This document shows positions 1 to 8,382 of a stretch of 20,237 bases of DNA, one piece after another. The stretch is taken from IMG/VR virus record IMGVR_UViG_3300027733_000256, positions 1 through 20,237 of that record; one strand, given 5' to 3'. Position 1 is the first letter of the stretch. Each line of letters opens with the position of its first letter. Source of the stretch: a virus. The notes under the pieces were generated by a model. The model was not told the DNA's origin. It saw only the letters and a list, made by a program, of their open reading frames with translations, and made no database searches. The translations under genes were made by a program, and so were the position numbers.

Positions 1-26
1 TATATATTGTTATACAGGATTTTTTT

Positions 27-137
27 ATGGAAGAATATTCAGGATACACATGTAATAGATGTGGAAAAGTGTTTGAAACTAAAGAAGAGTTCATTAAACA
101 ACACAAAGAAGAGGTTAAAAATGAAATTAAAGATTGA
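27..137 (+). CDS. Small zinc-finger-like protein (36 aa), possibly the C-terminus of a longer gene
   Basis: From the ATG at 27 a 36-residue protein reads to TGA at 135-137. It contains Cys9-x2-Cys12, Phe16, Phe22 and His26, the spacing of half a C2H2 zinc finger, followed by a Lys/Glu-rich helix. The position expected for the second histidine (about residue 30) is Val, so it is an incomplete classical finger; with three ligands it may bind zinc weakly or need a partner. The same frame stays open to the left edge of the window, so this could instead be the tail end of a longer protein that starts upstream. There is no Shine-Dalgarno sequence, as for every other start here. The function is unknown; small zinc-binding proteins are common in T4-like phages. 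Confidence 0.5.
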   Translation: MEEYSGYTCNRCGKVFETKEEFIKQHKEEVKNEIKD

Positions 138-153
138 TTTACATAATCTTTGG

Positions 154-170
154 TTTATTTTTTAAATAAA
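154..170 (+). other. AT-only inverted repeat before the gp26/51-like gene
   Basis: TTTATTT at 154-160 and AAATAAA at 164-170 form a perfect 7-base inverted repeat around TTT. It has no G:C pairs, so it is a poor terminator. It lies 12 bases before the next ATG and may simply be part of the A/T-rich leader or promoter region. Confidence 0.3.
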
Positions 171-181
171 ATTAATACGAA

Positions 182-940
182 ATGGATAACGAATTATATA
201 AAGCAGGTACCGAAAACTTTAACTTACCACATGACGTGGTTCAATTACCATCTGGAGGTACTTTTTACAAAAGTAAGAAAAAATCAATTAAAGTTGGTTA
301 TTTGACCGCTGTTGATGAAAATTTATTAAGTGGTTCTAATATTGAAAGAGACGGATTAATGATGACTCTTTTAAGAAATAAGGTTTATGAACATGATTTG
401 AGACCTGAAGAATTGTTAGACGTTGATATTCAATCAGTATTGTTATTTTTAAGAAATACTTCTTTTGGACCTGAGTATAGTATGTCTGTTTTAGACCCAA
501 GAACTAATAAGTATTTTGATGCTACAATTGTGTTGGACGAACTTAATATTACAAGACCATTACATGAGCCAAATGAGGTTGGGGTGTTTGAAACAAAATT
601 ACCAAAGACACAAGCGGTAGTTAAATTAAAACCATTATCATATGGTGAGGATACAGAAATTGAAAAATCGTTAGAGAAATATCCCGCAGGTTTGGTCCCA
701 CCTAGTGTAACAATGAAATTACAAAAACAAATTGTGGAGGTTAATGGAGATTCTTCAATCTCAACTATCTCTAAATTTGTTAATGAACTACCTATATTAG
801 ATTCAAAATACATTAAAAATTTCCTTAAAGAAAATGTCCCTTCATTGGACCTAAAAAGACAAGTTAAGACCCCATCAGGAGAAATAGTTACAGTTCAGGT
901 AACGTTTGGGGTTGAGTTTTTTCGTCCGTTCTTCCAATAG
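182..940 (+). CDS. T4 gp26/gp51-family baseplate protein; probable tail assembly chaperone G
   Basis: This 252-aa protein resembles the T4 base-plate family that includes gp26 and gp51. It has an LPS-G-x-FY motif near residues 22-29, then the family's 'KVGYLTAVDENLL' stretch, the 'LLRNKVY' segment, and a second half with 'VKLKPLSYGEDTEIE'. In T4 these proteins help assemble the central baseplate hub and do not form the bulk of the tail. The gene sits directly before a tape-measure-like gene, where the tail chaperone G/GT pair lies in many tailed phages. The 3' end (917-940) holds TTT TTT CGT CCG, a likely +1 slip site joining it to the downstream frame at 903-1079. Arg uses AGA in seven of eight cases; the eighth, CGT, is at this site. 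The assignment rests on recognised motifs and gene order, with no database search. Confidence 0.7.
   Translation: MDNELYKAGTENFNLPHDVVQLPSGGTFYKSKKKSIKVGYLTAVDENLLSGSNIERDGLMMTLLRNKVYEHDLRPEELLDVDIQSVLLFLRNTSFGPEYSMSVLDPRTNKYFDATIVLDELNITRPLHEPNEVGVFETKLPKTQAVVKLKPLSYGEDTEIEKSLEKYPAGLVPPSVTMKLQKQIVEVNGDSSISTISKFVNELPILDSKYIKNFLKENVPSLDLKRQVKTPSGEIVTVQVTFGVEFFRPFFQ
917..923 (+). promoter_or_regulatory. Candidate +1 (or -2) ribosomal frameshift site TTT-TTT-C
   Basis: In the upstream gene's frame the codons here are TTT, TTT, CGT, CCG, with the stop TAG at 938. A Phe tRNA sitting on TTT (920-922) can slip +1 to TTC (921-923), a perfect match, and continue in the frame that is open from 903 to TAA at 1077. 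The next zero-frame codon, CGT, and the CCG after it are the only CGT and CCG codons in the gene, so a slow A-site would favour slipping. The predicted fusion is about 298 aa. This is inference from sequence only. Confidence 0.45.
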
Positions 941-971
941 TCGGGAATATATTTTAAACTCATACTATTTG

Positions 972-1079
972 ATGGGAAAATTTCTGAATACTTCTTATTC
1001 AGATTTTATGTCTATGCCTGTTTTTGAACGAGAATATTTGTGTAATAAGATAATTGAGATTAACTCCCCAAAAACATAA
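972..1079 (+). CDS. Short 'T'-type tail chaperone extension (35 aa from its own ATG, or frameshift fusion)
   Basis: From ATG at 972 the frame gives 35 aa ending at TAA 1077-1079. The frame is open leftward to 903, overlapping the end of the upstream gene. The peptide reads Tyr-Ser-Asp-Phe-Met-Ser-Met-Pro-Val-Phe-Glu-Arg-Glu-Tyr-Leu, close to the 'MP-x-x-ER' helical motif I associate with the C-terminal extensions of frameshifted tail assembly chaperones. It lies between the gp26/51-like gene and the tape-measure-like gene. I favour expression as the C-terminal part of a frameshifted product. The alternative is an independent small gene, but the ATG has no usual leader and lacks the TATTTATTAA box of its neighbours. 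Confidence 0.5.
   Translation: MGKFLNTSYSDFMSMPVFEREYLCNKIIEINSPKT
984..1002 (+). other. RNA hairpin inside the chaperone extension
   Basis: CTGAATA (984-990) and TATTCAG (996-1002) form a 7-base-pair stem with a 5-base loop. It lies about 60 bases after the candidate slip site, farther than most frameshift stimulators. It is followed by ATTTTAT, too short a T-run for a confident terminator. Its role is unclear. Confidence 0.3.
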
Positions 1080-1085
1080 ATGAAA

Positions 1086-1095
1086 TATTTATTAA
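1086..1095 (+). promoter_or_regulatory. TATTTATTAA box, candidate phage promoter element
   Basis: The box starts 22 bases before the ATG at 1108. The identical 10-mer is found at 2965 and 15023, also just ahead of starts, with a one-base variant at 19437. It could be a phage-specific promoter element (T4 late genes use TATAAATA) or part of an A/T-rich translation leader. Confidence 0.4.
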
Positions 1096-1107
1096 AAAAT
1101 ATATATT

Positions 1108-2943
1108 ATGTTTAAATTAGGTGATGAAAATGAAGAACTTCTAAATAGCTCTAAAGCTGTTAAAGATGAGTTTGAACAAATAGATGCATCGGCAATTTCT
1201 CTTGAGGCGGCTATTGCAAATATAGGAAAAATATTTACTTCAAACTTTGCACCTTCTGTAAAAGAAGTTCTAGGTACACTTATTTTAGTTGATAAAAGTG
1301 CTTCGGGAATTGCAAAATCATTTGGACAGGGTAGAGAAAATATCCAACAACTAAAAATTGCAATGACAGACGCTTATGCTGAAGTTGCTAGAATGGGAGG
1401 TAAATATAGTGATGTTGCGGATATTCAGGGTAAAGTTGCTGCTGATTTAGGGAGAAATGTTATATTACAATCGGACACAATAGAAAAATTATTTGCGACT
1501 CAACAAGTTACAGGACAAAACGCTGAAGTTGTTACAAAATCATTTAAAGACGCTGGTATGAGTGCTTTATACGCTACTGAGAAAATGGGGGATGTTGTAA
1601 ATATTGCTAGAAGTCAAGGTGTAAATGCTCAGGCGGTTTCTAAACTTGTTATTGATAACATGAAAAACTTAAATATGTATACCTTTCAAGGAGGTGTTGA
1701 CGGATTAGCGAAAATGGCGGCACAAGCAACGTCAATGAGATTTAGTATGGCTGAAACATTAAAGTTTGGTGAAAAAGTGTTTAATCCTGAAGGTGCGATA
1801 GAAACCGCTGCTGCATTACAAAGATTAGGTGTTACTCAAAGTCAATTATTAGACCCATTAAGATTAATGGATTTGGCTCAAAACGACCCAACAGAATTAC
1901 AAAATCAGTTGGTTGAAATGTCTGCACAATTTGTCCAATTAAATAAAGATGGTCACTTTGAAATTTTACCTGATGCTAAAAGACAGTTAAGGGAGATTTC
2001 AAAAGAAATGGGAATTAGTTATGATGAACTCGTTAAAATGTCAATTGGTTCTGCGGAACTTAACGATAAGATGGGTAAGATTAGATTTCCTGGTAATGCA
2101 TTTACTGATGAACAACAGAAATTTATTGCAAATATGTCTGAAATGGGTTCTGGAGGTGAATACAAGTTAAGAATTGATGGGGAAGAAATCGGATTAGATA
2201 AAGCGATGGATATGTTTGCGAAAGATAAGACTAAGCTTGACAAATTTATGGAAGATTCAAGACCTAAAAGTATGGAGGAATTAGCTATTGACCAATTAGA
2301 TACCTTAACAAAAATTGAGTCAGATATTAGGTTTATGTCTAGTAGAACCACAACCGGTCTTTCAAGCTCAAAGATTGGTGAAGATATTTTAGGTAGTTTT
2401 AGGAAAACGTCTGGTTTTCCTGCGGAAGAAGCATCAAAAAGAGAAATTCTTACAACAAAAGGATTGAGAGAAGATTTGTTTGATGTAACGTCTGAACTAA
2501 TATCAGAAAAGTTTGCTGATGGGTTTTCAATGGATGCCGTGAAGGAATTAGTAGTGGAACTTGCTCCCCATTTTGCTGAATATGGAGAAAATCAAGCGAA
2601 GAAATTTAGTGGTGATTTTAAGGGTGATGATAAAACAGTAGAAGTGGATGATTTCATACTAAAAACACACCCGATGGATTCTATAGTTTTTACTCCTGAT
2701 ATGATGGTTGGTGGCACCAGTTTATTTGGTGGACAACAGAATGGTATGACTGAAACTAAAAATACTAATGATATTAATATAAATGTTACCTTAACATCAA
2801 ATGGTGCTGATTTGAATCAAATGACTAAGAGAGAAATATTAGAACCATTAGTCGCTCATATACAAAAAGTAATTACAGGCGATGGATTGTTAAATAAAAA
2901 TGGTTCAACACCAAATCCAATTGTTAATTATCAATATTCATAA
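1108..2943 (+). CDS. Tail tape-measure-like protein (gp29-like)
   Basis: This 611-aa, mostly helical protein follows the gp26/51-like gene and its extension, the position of the tape measure in tailed phages. T4 gp29, the tail length determinant, is about 590 aa, so the sizes agree and would suit a T4-length contractile tail. The sequence is rich in Ala, Lys, Glu, Met and Gln with long predicted helices. It has a moderately hydrophobic stretch near residues 25-70 and a C-terminal beta-strand segment (about 555-570) followed by a helix, as in tape measures. No enzymatic motif is visible. The ATG at 1108 is the first in frame and follows the TATTTATTAA box; there is no Shine-Dalgarno sequence. 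Direct sequence likeness to gp29 is not obvious to me, so the call rests mainly on length, composition and context. Confidence 0.6.
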   Translation: MFKLGDENEELLNSSKAVKDEFEQIDASAISLEAAIANIGKIFTSNFAPSVKEVLGTLILVDKSASGIAKSFGQGRENIQQLKIAMTDAYAEVARMGGKYSDVADIQGKVAADLGRNVILQSDTIEKLFATQQVTGQNAEVVTKSFKDAGMSALYATEKMGDVVNIARSQGVNAQAVSKLVIDNMKNLNMYTFQGGVDGLAKMAAQATSMRFSMAETLKFGEKVFNPEGAIETAAALQRLGVTQSQLLDPLRLMDLAQNDPTELQNQLVEMSAQFVQLNKDGHFEILPDAKRQLREISKEMGISYDELVKMSIGSAELNDKMGKIRFPGNAFTDEQQKFIANMSEMGSGGEYKLRIDGEEIGLDKAMDMFAKDKTKLDKFMEDSRPKSMEELAIDQLDTLTKIESDIRFMSSRTTTGLSSSKIGEDILGSFRKTSGFPAEEASKREILTTKGLREDLFDVTSELISEKFADGFSMDAVKELVVELAPHFAEYGENQAKKFSGDFKGDDKTVEVDDFILKTHPMDSIVFTPDMMVGGTSLFGGQQNGMTETKNTNDININVTLTSNGADLNQMTKREILEPLVAHIQKVITGDGLLNKNGSTPNPIVNYQYS

Positions 2944-2964
2944 TATTAGAAATAAAATTTGAGG

Positions 2965-2974
2965 TATTTATTAA
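2965..2974 (+). promoter_or_regulatory. TATTTATTAA box, candidate phage promoter element
   Basis: Identical to the box at 1086 and at the same distance, 22 bases from box start to the ATG at 2987. It lies in a 43-base gap and is followed by a TAAAA run. Confidence 0.4.
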
Positions 2975-2986
2975 TAAAATTATTAG

Positions 2987-5900
2987 ATGTCAGATAGTTC
3001 ATTATCATTTGCTTCAACCTCGACGTTTAGAAACAACCTTTTAGGTAGAAATCTTGCTCCGTATACAGTACAGGGTGTTTTTACACCCCCAATAAGTAAC
3101 GTTGCATATGAAACAGTTTTAACTGTTACAAATGTAATAGATTCTCCTGATAACTTGATTGATGATGATGTCTTTGCTAACCAACTTTATCCATTAAACG
3201 AATATGGACCTGATGGTGGGTATAACACAACAATTACTTTTAATGGACCTCCATTACCTGTAGCGTCTAATAATGGTGAATATAGTCCTAATGATACTGT
3301 ATTAGATATTATAAATGAGGCGACGATAAATGCTCAATTTATTGAAAATAGATTTGGGCCAACGGGAGGATTTGAAGATTTATATTTTGTTGATAATATA
3401 CAGTTAAACGGTATTACAAATAATCCTTATTGGCAACCACCAAGTTTTTTACCATCATTTTATAGTCCGTATGAGATTTTAACAAATGATAATCCAAACG
3501 GTTCTAACGGTTTATTATCACAAGATTCATTCATCGCAAGAATTGGTGCTCAAAGATTACAATTTGCGTTTCAACAAAGAGTTGCTGCTGAAATTTTTCA
3601 AAACACTGTTGGACAAGTTAATTTAGCGTCATTACAAGACCCTTTTCAGGTTAGTTTAATTGTTACAGGTCAACAACCACTAATTTATAAGAATTGGAGA
3701 ATTACAGTTCCTGAGAACCCAATATTAAGAATTGTTGATTTGGCAACAAGATTGTCATCTGCTTATTGGCCTGTTTCACCCATACCTGGTGATTATTTTG
3801 AGATGGGGGGTGTTCCTCAAAATCAACAAACTTCATCAGCCCTAAATGTTGCCAATCAGTTAACAGGTGGATTTTTAGGGCCTGTGTTGAATATTACAAG
3901 AAGTTCTTCTGAAACATTTTTGGCTAACACAGGAAACGGACAAAGGTCGGCATTATTTGCAAATATTGATTACAATAGATATCAACCACCATACGATAAA
4001 AATTATGGAGGTATTTTGGGTGTTATTTCAGGTGTTGCCGATTTAATAACTAATTTAATAAATCCTGATAACGGAACACTTATTGGTGGTTATTATGTTG
4101 GTAGTAGAAACGCTGAACCTTCATCAATTACTTCACCACCAAACCAAGTACCTGTTAACATTTTTGGAGAACAAGTTCAAGCTCCTGTTTATGGACCGTC
4201 TGAATTAGGTATTTTATATGAAGGTAACCAAGAAGTTTTAAACTTTGGTTTGGCTTCTAAAACATACGATAATGGTGGTGGTATTGGTGGACAATTTGTA
4301 TGGGTTTCACCAAAATATAAAGATAATGCTGGTTATAGACCAACAGTAGGTGGTGGTGTGGGTGGTATTGATGAAAATTACAATGAAGTTAGTAGTGATT
4401 ATACTCGTAATGAGTCAACAAATATAACATTTAAGGGTAATTCTATTTTAGATAATACCCAAAGATTAATTGATTCGGCAGATAATGTTCAAGGTGTTTC
4501 AAGATTAAAACATGTCGGTAACGCTATAAATCAAGTCAGTAAAGTTTTCAATGACGGATACAAAGAAATGACTAAAGGTTCTAAAGTTGTATCTTATATT
4601 GATAACACAACAGGACAGGAAGCGGGCACTGAGTATTGTAGAGTATTTGCTAAAGATACTCCATATCTTATGTACAATGATTTACAAAAAACTGACGGTA
4701 TTACTACTTCAGGAAGAAGAAGTACATTTTCTGTATTAGATAATACTTTTAATTTAAACATTGCTCCGACAAAAAATCCTGGTTCAACAAACATTATTCA
4801 AGGTGGTGATGGTAGTGGGGGACATGTTAAAAAATACATGTTATCAATTGAAAATTTGGCATGGAAAACATCAAGTAGACCTGGTTTTACTTATGATGAC
4901 TTACCTGTTTGTGAAAGAGGACCAAATGGTGGTAGAATAATGTGGTTTCCACCATACAATTTAAAATTTAATGATACTTCAAATGCTACATGGAACCCAA
5001 CATCTTTTTTGGGTAGACCTGAGCCGATTTATACATATAAGGAGACTTCAAGAACAGGTGTTGTTTCATTTATGATAATTGTTGATAATCCTTCAGTTAC
5101 AAATCTTATAGTTGAACAACAACTTAGTGGAAAAGATAAAGGTAGAATTGATTCTGTATTAAATTCTTTCTTTGCGGGATGTGCTAAATTTGACATTTAT
5201 GAATTAGCTAAAAAATTCAATACGTTGAAGCCAAGTGATTTGATGACTTATCAAGAAATCATTAATAATCCAAGATTAACAAATGAAGAACTTGGTCAAA
5301 TTATTAAAGAGGTTCCTGTTGAAAACACAACAGCTGGAGGACAAGGAACGGGTACTGCCGCCAATGCTGATACGGTAAATGGTAGCGGACAAAATAATAC
5401 ACCCGACCTTATAGGTCCTTTTGAAAATCAGTTTTTGGGATTTGCGTTTTATTTTGATAACGATATTCCAGGACCAAGTAATAAAGAAACTACAGATGTT
5501 AATTATTATTCAACTTATACCGAATATACTAAATCAAGTAATATTGAAACATATGTTAGTAACTCTCACAATATTTTTGAGTCAACAAATATAAATTATA
5601 ACGTCCAAGAATTTTTTGATAATGTTATTAAAAATAACTTTGAAACAATTACTGAAGGGGAAAATTCATTTATTCAAAGAGCATATAAATTATTAAATGA
5701 TAATATTGCAAAATCTATCTCAATTGTAATGGAGGGTTCTGCTTCAGCAACTGCGACACCTGAATACAATAAAAAATTATCATTAAGAAGAATTGATTCA
5801 ATTAAAAAATACCTTTCAACCGATATTAATGGGGTTAGTTTAGCTAAATTTATTGAAGAAAAAAGGTTTGACATAAAAAGTGAGACAGGTTTTGGTGAAG

Positions 5901-8053
5901 AAATAGTTATACCTATGTATAGTATTGAGGTTGGAGCTAATAACCAAGAGTTTGGACGTAATGATTCGGGAACAGGATTAGATGTTGATTGTAAACAAGA
6001 TATTAAAGACAAAAGTGGTAATGTTACAGCTCAATCACAAGTTTACGCTGCAAATGCAATGGCTTGTAGAAGGGTTAAAATAAAAAATATTTCAGTTGAA
6101 CCAATGCCTGTGGAGACCGCAAACACTGACCCTGTAATAAATACTGTTGTTGATGAAACCCCAGTTGGTGCAACAACAACCGAAACTATTAAAGTTCCTT
6201 TAAGACCACCAGTACCGGCTCCAACTAAAACTATACAACAAAAATTAAAAGATAGTATTGGTAAACGAGTACTTAGAAATTTATTGACAGAATGTAATTA
6301 TTTTGAAGTTATTAAAGAAAATGTACCATTTTTATATGATTCATTTAAAGAAAGAATAAAGTATTTTAATCCTGCTTTCCACTCAATGACACCTGAAGGT
6401 CTTAACTCAAGATTAACATTTCTTAATCAATGTATGAGACCTGGTGAAACAATACCTGTGATTGGTACTGATGGAAAACCAAGAATTAATGATGCGGTTA
6501 ATACTTCTTTTGGGGCACCTCCTGTGTTGGTATTGAGAATTGGTGATTTTTATAATTGTAGAATAATACCTGATAGTGTGTCGTTTACATACGATTCCAC
6601 ACTTTTGGATTTAAATCCTGAAGGTATTGGAGTACAACCTATGTTGGTAAATGTTAGTATGAATTTTAAAATGATTGGTGGTCATGGTATTGCAAATCCT
6701 GTGGAACAATTACAAAATGCTCTTTCGTTTAACTATTATGCTAATACTGAAATTTACGATGAAAGGTCAGTTTGGACTGAAGATACTACGGCACTTGATA
6801 AACAAATCGCAGATGCGTTAGGTTTGGAACCTGAAGTGACCACACCAGTTAATAATGTGGAACCACAACCAACAAATGATGGGGGGTCTACAATAGGTGA
6901 AATAATAACAAATAAACCTGTTGAAGGTGGTAGTGAAGGTGAAATTAGTTATTTAAAAATAATGGATTCTATCTTAACAAATTCAAAAACATATTTCACG
7001 ACAGTTGTAAATAAACTTGAAGAGATTAATACTAAATACAACTATGGTATAGTCCAATTAGTTAACCAAGATAGAAATTTTAAAATTGGTCCATTAAATA
7101 CTACACAATCTCAAGATTGTAACATATATGGGTCACCATTTAATATTGAAGAGAAATTAAAACAACTATTCAATCAAGTTTATTCAGATATTGATAGTGG
7201 CTCAAACCCAATAATTGCTGAGTTGAGTAACTTAAATTTTTCACCTGACACTACAATTAAAATTGTTAAGAACAATATGAAAGTTTACATTTCAACAAAT
7301 GTAAACCAAACTATGGCAAGTGATATTACGAATGTCTTAACTGATATTTTAAGTTTTGAACAAACTTTTATTCAAAACATAAGAAAAGTTAATTTAGTTG
7401 TTAAACAACATGACGGTAAAAAAGACTCAACTAATTTACCTTTAATTTATACATTAACACCAACAACTGAAGTGAGTCAAACTAGTACAGGTGTTGGTGA
7501 CACATTAGTTGAATTGGATAAGGATTTAATTGCTTTTGGTGGACAAATGAAAAATTTCAACACATATTTAGAAAGAGAACAAATTATAACTAATTCTTAT
7601 GATAGTGTTGGTAAAATTCAAACTTTTAAGATAGTTTCCTCTAATATTATAAATAACTGTTTCTTTATGGTTATGGGTAGAATTCTTTCACAAGATTCAA
7701 AGAAAGATGAATTTATAGACGCTTGTTTAATAAATGTTTCAGAGGTTGATGAACCTTACAGTTTGGAAAATAAATTAAAAAAAATAGTTAATGATTTAGC
7801 GAAGGACTACTCAAAAGAAATAGAAAAAGACGAAGAATTTTTCCAAAATTTTAAAAAACAAAATGATTACAAAAACTATGTTGATGGTGTTGAAGAGTTG
7901 ATGTATAAATCAGGAAAAACAAGAAAATTCACATTTTCAACAGTTACACCGGCAGATGATGCAGTAAAAGAACAATTCCAACAATTATATACTACTGATG
8001 AAAATTTTGGTACTGTTGATACATATTTAGGAAAGGTTAAATTAACAAGTTAA
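2987..8053 (+). CDS. Giant tail/baseplate protein: two tube-initiator-like modules plus an OmpA-like domain
   Basis: This 1688-aa virion protein has three recognisable parts. Residues about 616-700 form one tail-tube-initiator-like module, with 'FLGRPEPIYTYKETSRTG' leading into a beta strand. Residues about 900-975 look like an OmpA C-terminal domain: a beta strand, Gly917 at the GHTD position, Asn928, Leu931-Ser932 and Arg935 of the 'N-x-x-LS-x-x-R' helix, then 'GFGEE' at the end. The Asp of GHTD, which contacts peptidoglycan in OmpA, is Ser920. Residues about 1180-1262 form a second tube-like module beginning 'RIGDFYNCRIIPDSV'. T4 uses two proteins of tube fold, gp48 and gp54, to start the tube, so this gene may combine both jobs; that is inference. 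The N-terminal 600 residues and C-terminal 400 are unrecognised; the latter include Lys/Glu-rich helices. The gene lies two bases before the gp53-like gene, suggesting translational coupling. Confidence 0.6.
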   Translation: MSDSSLSFASTSTFRNNLLGRNLAPYTVQGVFTPPISNVAYETVLTVTNVIDSPDNLIDDDVFANQLYPLNEYGPDGGYNTTITFNGPPLPVASNNGEYSPNDTVLDIINEATINAQFIENRFGPTGGFEDLYFVDNIQLNGITNNPYWQPPSFLPSFYSPYEILTNDNPNGSNGLLSQDSFIARIGAQRLQFAFQQRVAAEIFQNTVGQVNLASLQDPFQVSLIVTGQQPLIYKNWRITVPENPILRIVDLATRLSSAYWPVSPIPGDYFEMGGVPQNQQTSSALNVANQLTGGFLGPVLNITRSSSETFLANTGNGQRSALFANIDYNRYQPPYDKNYGGILGVISGVADLITNLINPDNGTLIGGYYVGSRNAEPSSITSPPNQVPVNIFGEQVQAPVYGPSELGILYEGNQEVLNFGLASKTYDNGGGIGGQFVWVSPKYKDNAGYRPTVGGGVGGIDENYNEVSSDYTRNESTNITFKGNSILDNTQRLIDSADNVQGVSRLKHVGNAINQVSKVFNDGYKEMTKGSKVVSYIDNTTGQEAGTEYCRVFAKDTPYLMYNDLQKTDGITTSGRRSTFSVLDNTFNLNIAPTKNPGSTNIIQGGDGSGGHVKKYMLSIENLAWKTSSRPGFTYDDLPVCERGPNGGRIMWFPPYNLKFNDTSNATWNPTSFLGRPEPIYTYKETSRTGVVSFMIIVDNPSVTNLIVEQQLSGKDKGRIDSVLNSFFAGCAKFDIYELAKKFNTLKPSDLMTYQEIINNPRLTNEELGQIIKEVPVENTTAGGQGTGTAANADTVNGSGQNNTPDLIGPFENQFLGFAFYFDNDIPGPSNKETTDVNYYSTYTEYTKSSNIETYVSNSHNIFESTNINYNVQEFFDNVIKNNFETITEGENSFIQRAYKLLNDNIAKSISIVMEGSASATATPEYNKKLSLRRIDSIKKYLSTDINGVSLAKFIEEKRFDIKSETGFGEEIVIPMYSIEVGANNQEFGRNDSGTGLDVDCKQDIKDKSGNVTAQSQVYAANAMACRRVKIKNISVEPMPVETANTDPVINTVVDETPVGATTTETIKVPLRPPVPAPTKTIQQKLKDSIGKRVLRNLLTECNYFEVIKENVPFLYDSFKERIKYFNPAFHSMTPEGLNSRLTFLNQCMRPGETIPVIGTDGKPRINDAVNTSFGAPPVLVLRIGDFYNCRIIPDSVSFTYDSTLLDLNPEGIGVQPMLVNVSMNFKMIGGHGIANPVEQLQNALSFNYYANTEIYDERSVWTEDTTALDKQIADALGLEPEVTTPVNNVEPQPTNDGGSTIGEIITNKPVEGGSEGEISYLKIMDSILTNSKTYFTTVVNKLEEINTKYNYGIVQLVNQDRNFKIGPLNTTQSQDCNIYGSPFNIEEKLKQLFNQVYSDIDSGSNPIIAELSNLNFSPDTTIKIVKNNMKVYISTNVNQTMASDITNVLTDILSFEQTFIQNIRKVNLVVKQHDGKKDSTNLPLIYTLTPTTEVSQTSTGVGDTLVELDKDLIAFGGQMKNFNTYLEREQIITNSYDSVGKIQTFKIVSSNIINNCFFMVMGRILSQDSKKDEFIDACLINVSEVDEPYSLENKLKKIVNDLAKDYSKEIEKDEEFFQNFKKQNDYKNYVDGVEELMYKSGKTRKFTFSTVTPADDAVKEQFQQLYTTDENFGTVDTYLGKVKLTS

Positions 8054-8055
8054 TT

Positions 8056-8382
8056 ATGGCGAACAAACAATTTTATAATAGATATAACAATTTCGACATA
8101 AATGGTAATCAAACTGTGGTTCCGTATATTACGTTACCTTCAAAAACAACTGATAAAAGATTCATTTATAAAATAAACCAAACAAGGTTAGATAAAATTT
8201 CACAACAATATTATAACTCACCTTTTTTTGGATGGTTAATTATGGTTGCAAATCCTGTTTATGGAGGACAAGAATGGAATATTGCTGACGGTTCAATATT
8301 GACTATTCCATATCCTTTGGTAACTTCTTTACAGGACTATAAAACGGCTTTAGACAACCACTTCTTCTATTATGGTAGATAA
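8056..8382 (+). CDS. LysM-like baseplate wedge protein (gp53-like)
   Basis: This 108-aa protein contains the pattern of a short LysM or tail-protein-X domain. Residues about 39-50 hold 'RLDKISQQYYN', then 'PFFGWLIMVANPV' with the Trp-Leu-Ile core, then 'DGSILTIPYP' near residues 77-86. T4 gp53, a baseplate wedge component next to the hub gene, carries a similar fold, though it is longer (about 196 aa). The gene starts two bases after the giant tail gene and its last 11 bases overlap the hub gene, so the three are probably translated together. It likely anchors in the wedge around the hub. A generic LysM tail protein is the main alternative. Confidence 0.65.
   Translation: MANKQFYNRYNNFDINGNQTVVPYITLPSKTTDKRFIYKINQTRLDKISQQYYNSPFFGWLIMVANPVYGGQEWNIADGSILTIPYPLVTSLQDYKTALDNHFFYYGR

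Noticed and set aside
430-813. Minus-strand open frame of 127 codons
   Set aside because: It lies wholly inside the gp26/51-like gene, and its sequence has no recognisable motif; a shadow frame in AT-rich DNA.
2019-2351. Minus-strand open frame of 110 codons
   Set aside because: Opposite the tape-measure-like gene, with a low-complexity Ser/Ile/Leu pattern that reflects the complement of the coding strand.
5674-6012. Minus-strand open frame of 112 codons
   Set aside because: Opposite the OmpA-like part of the giant tail gene; a shadow with no leader or motif.
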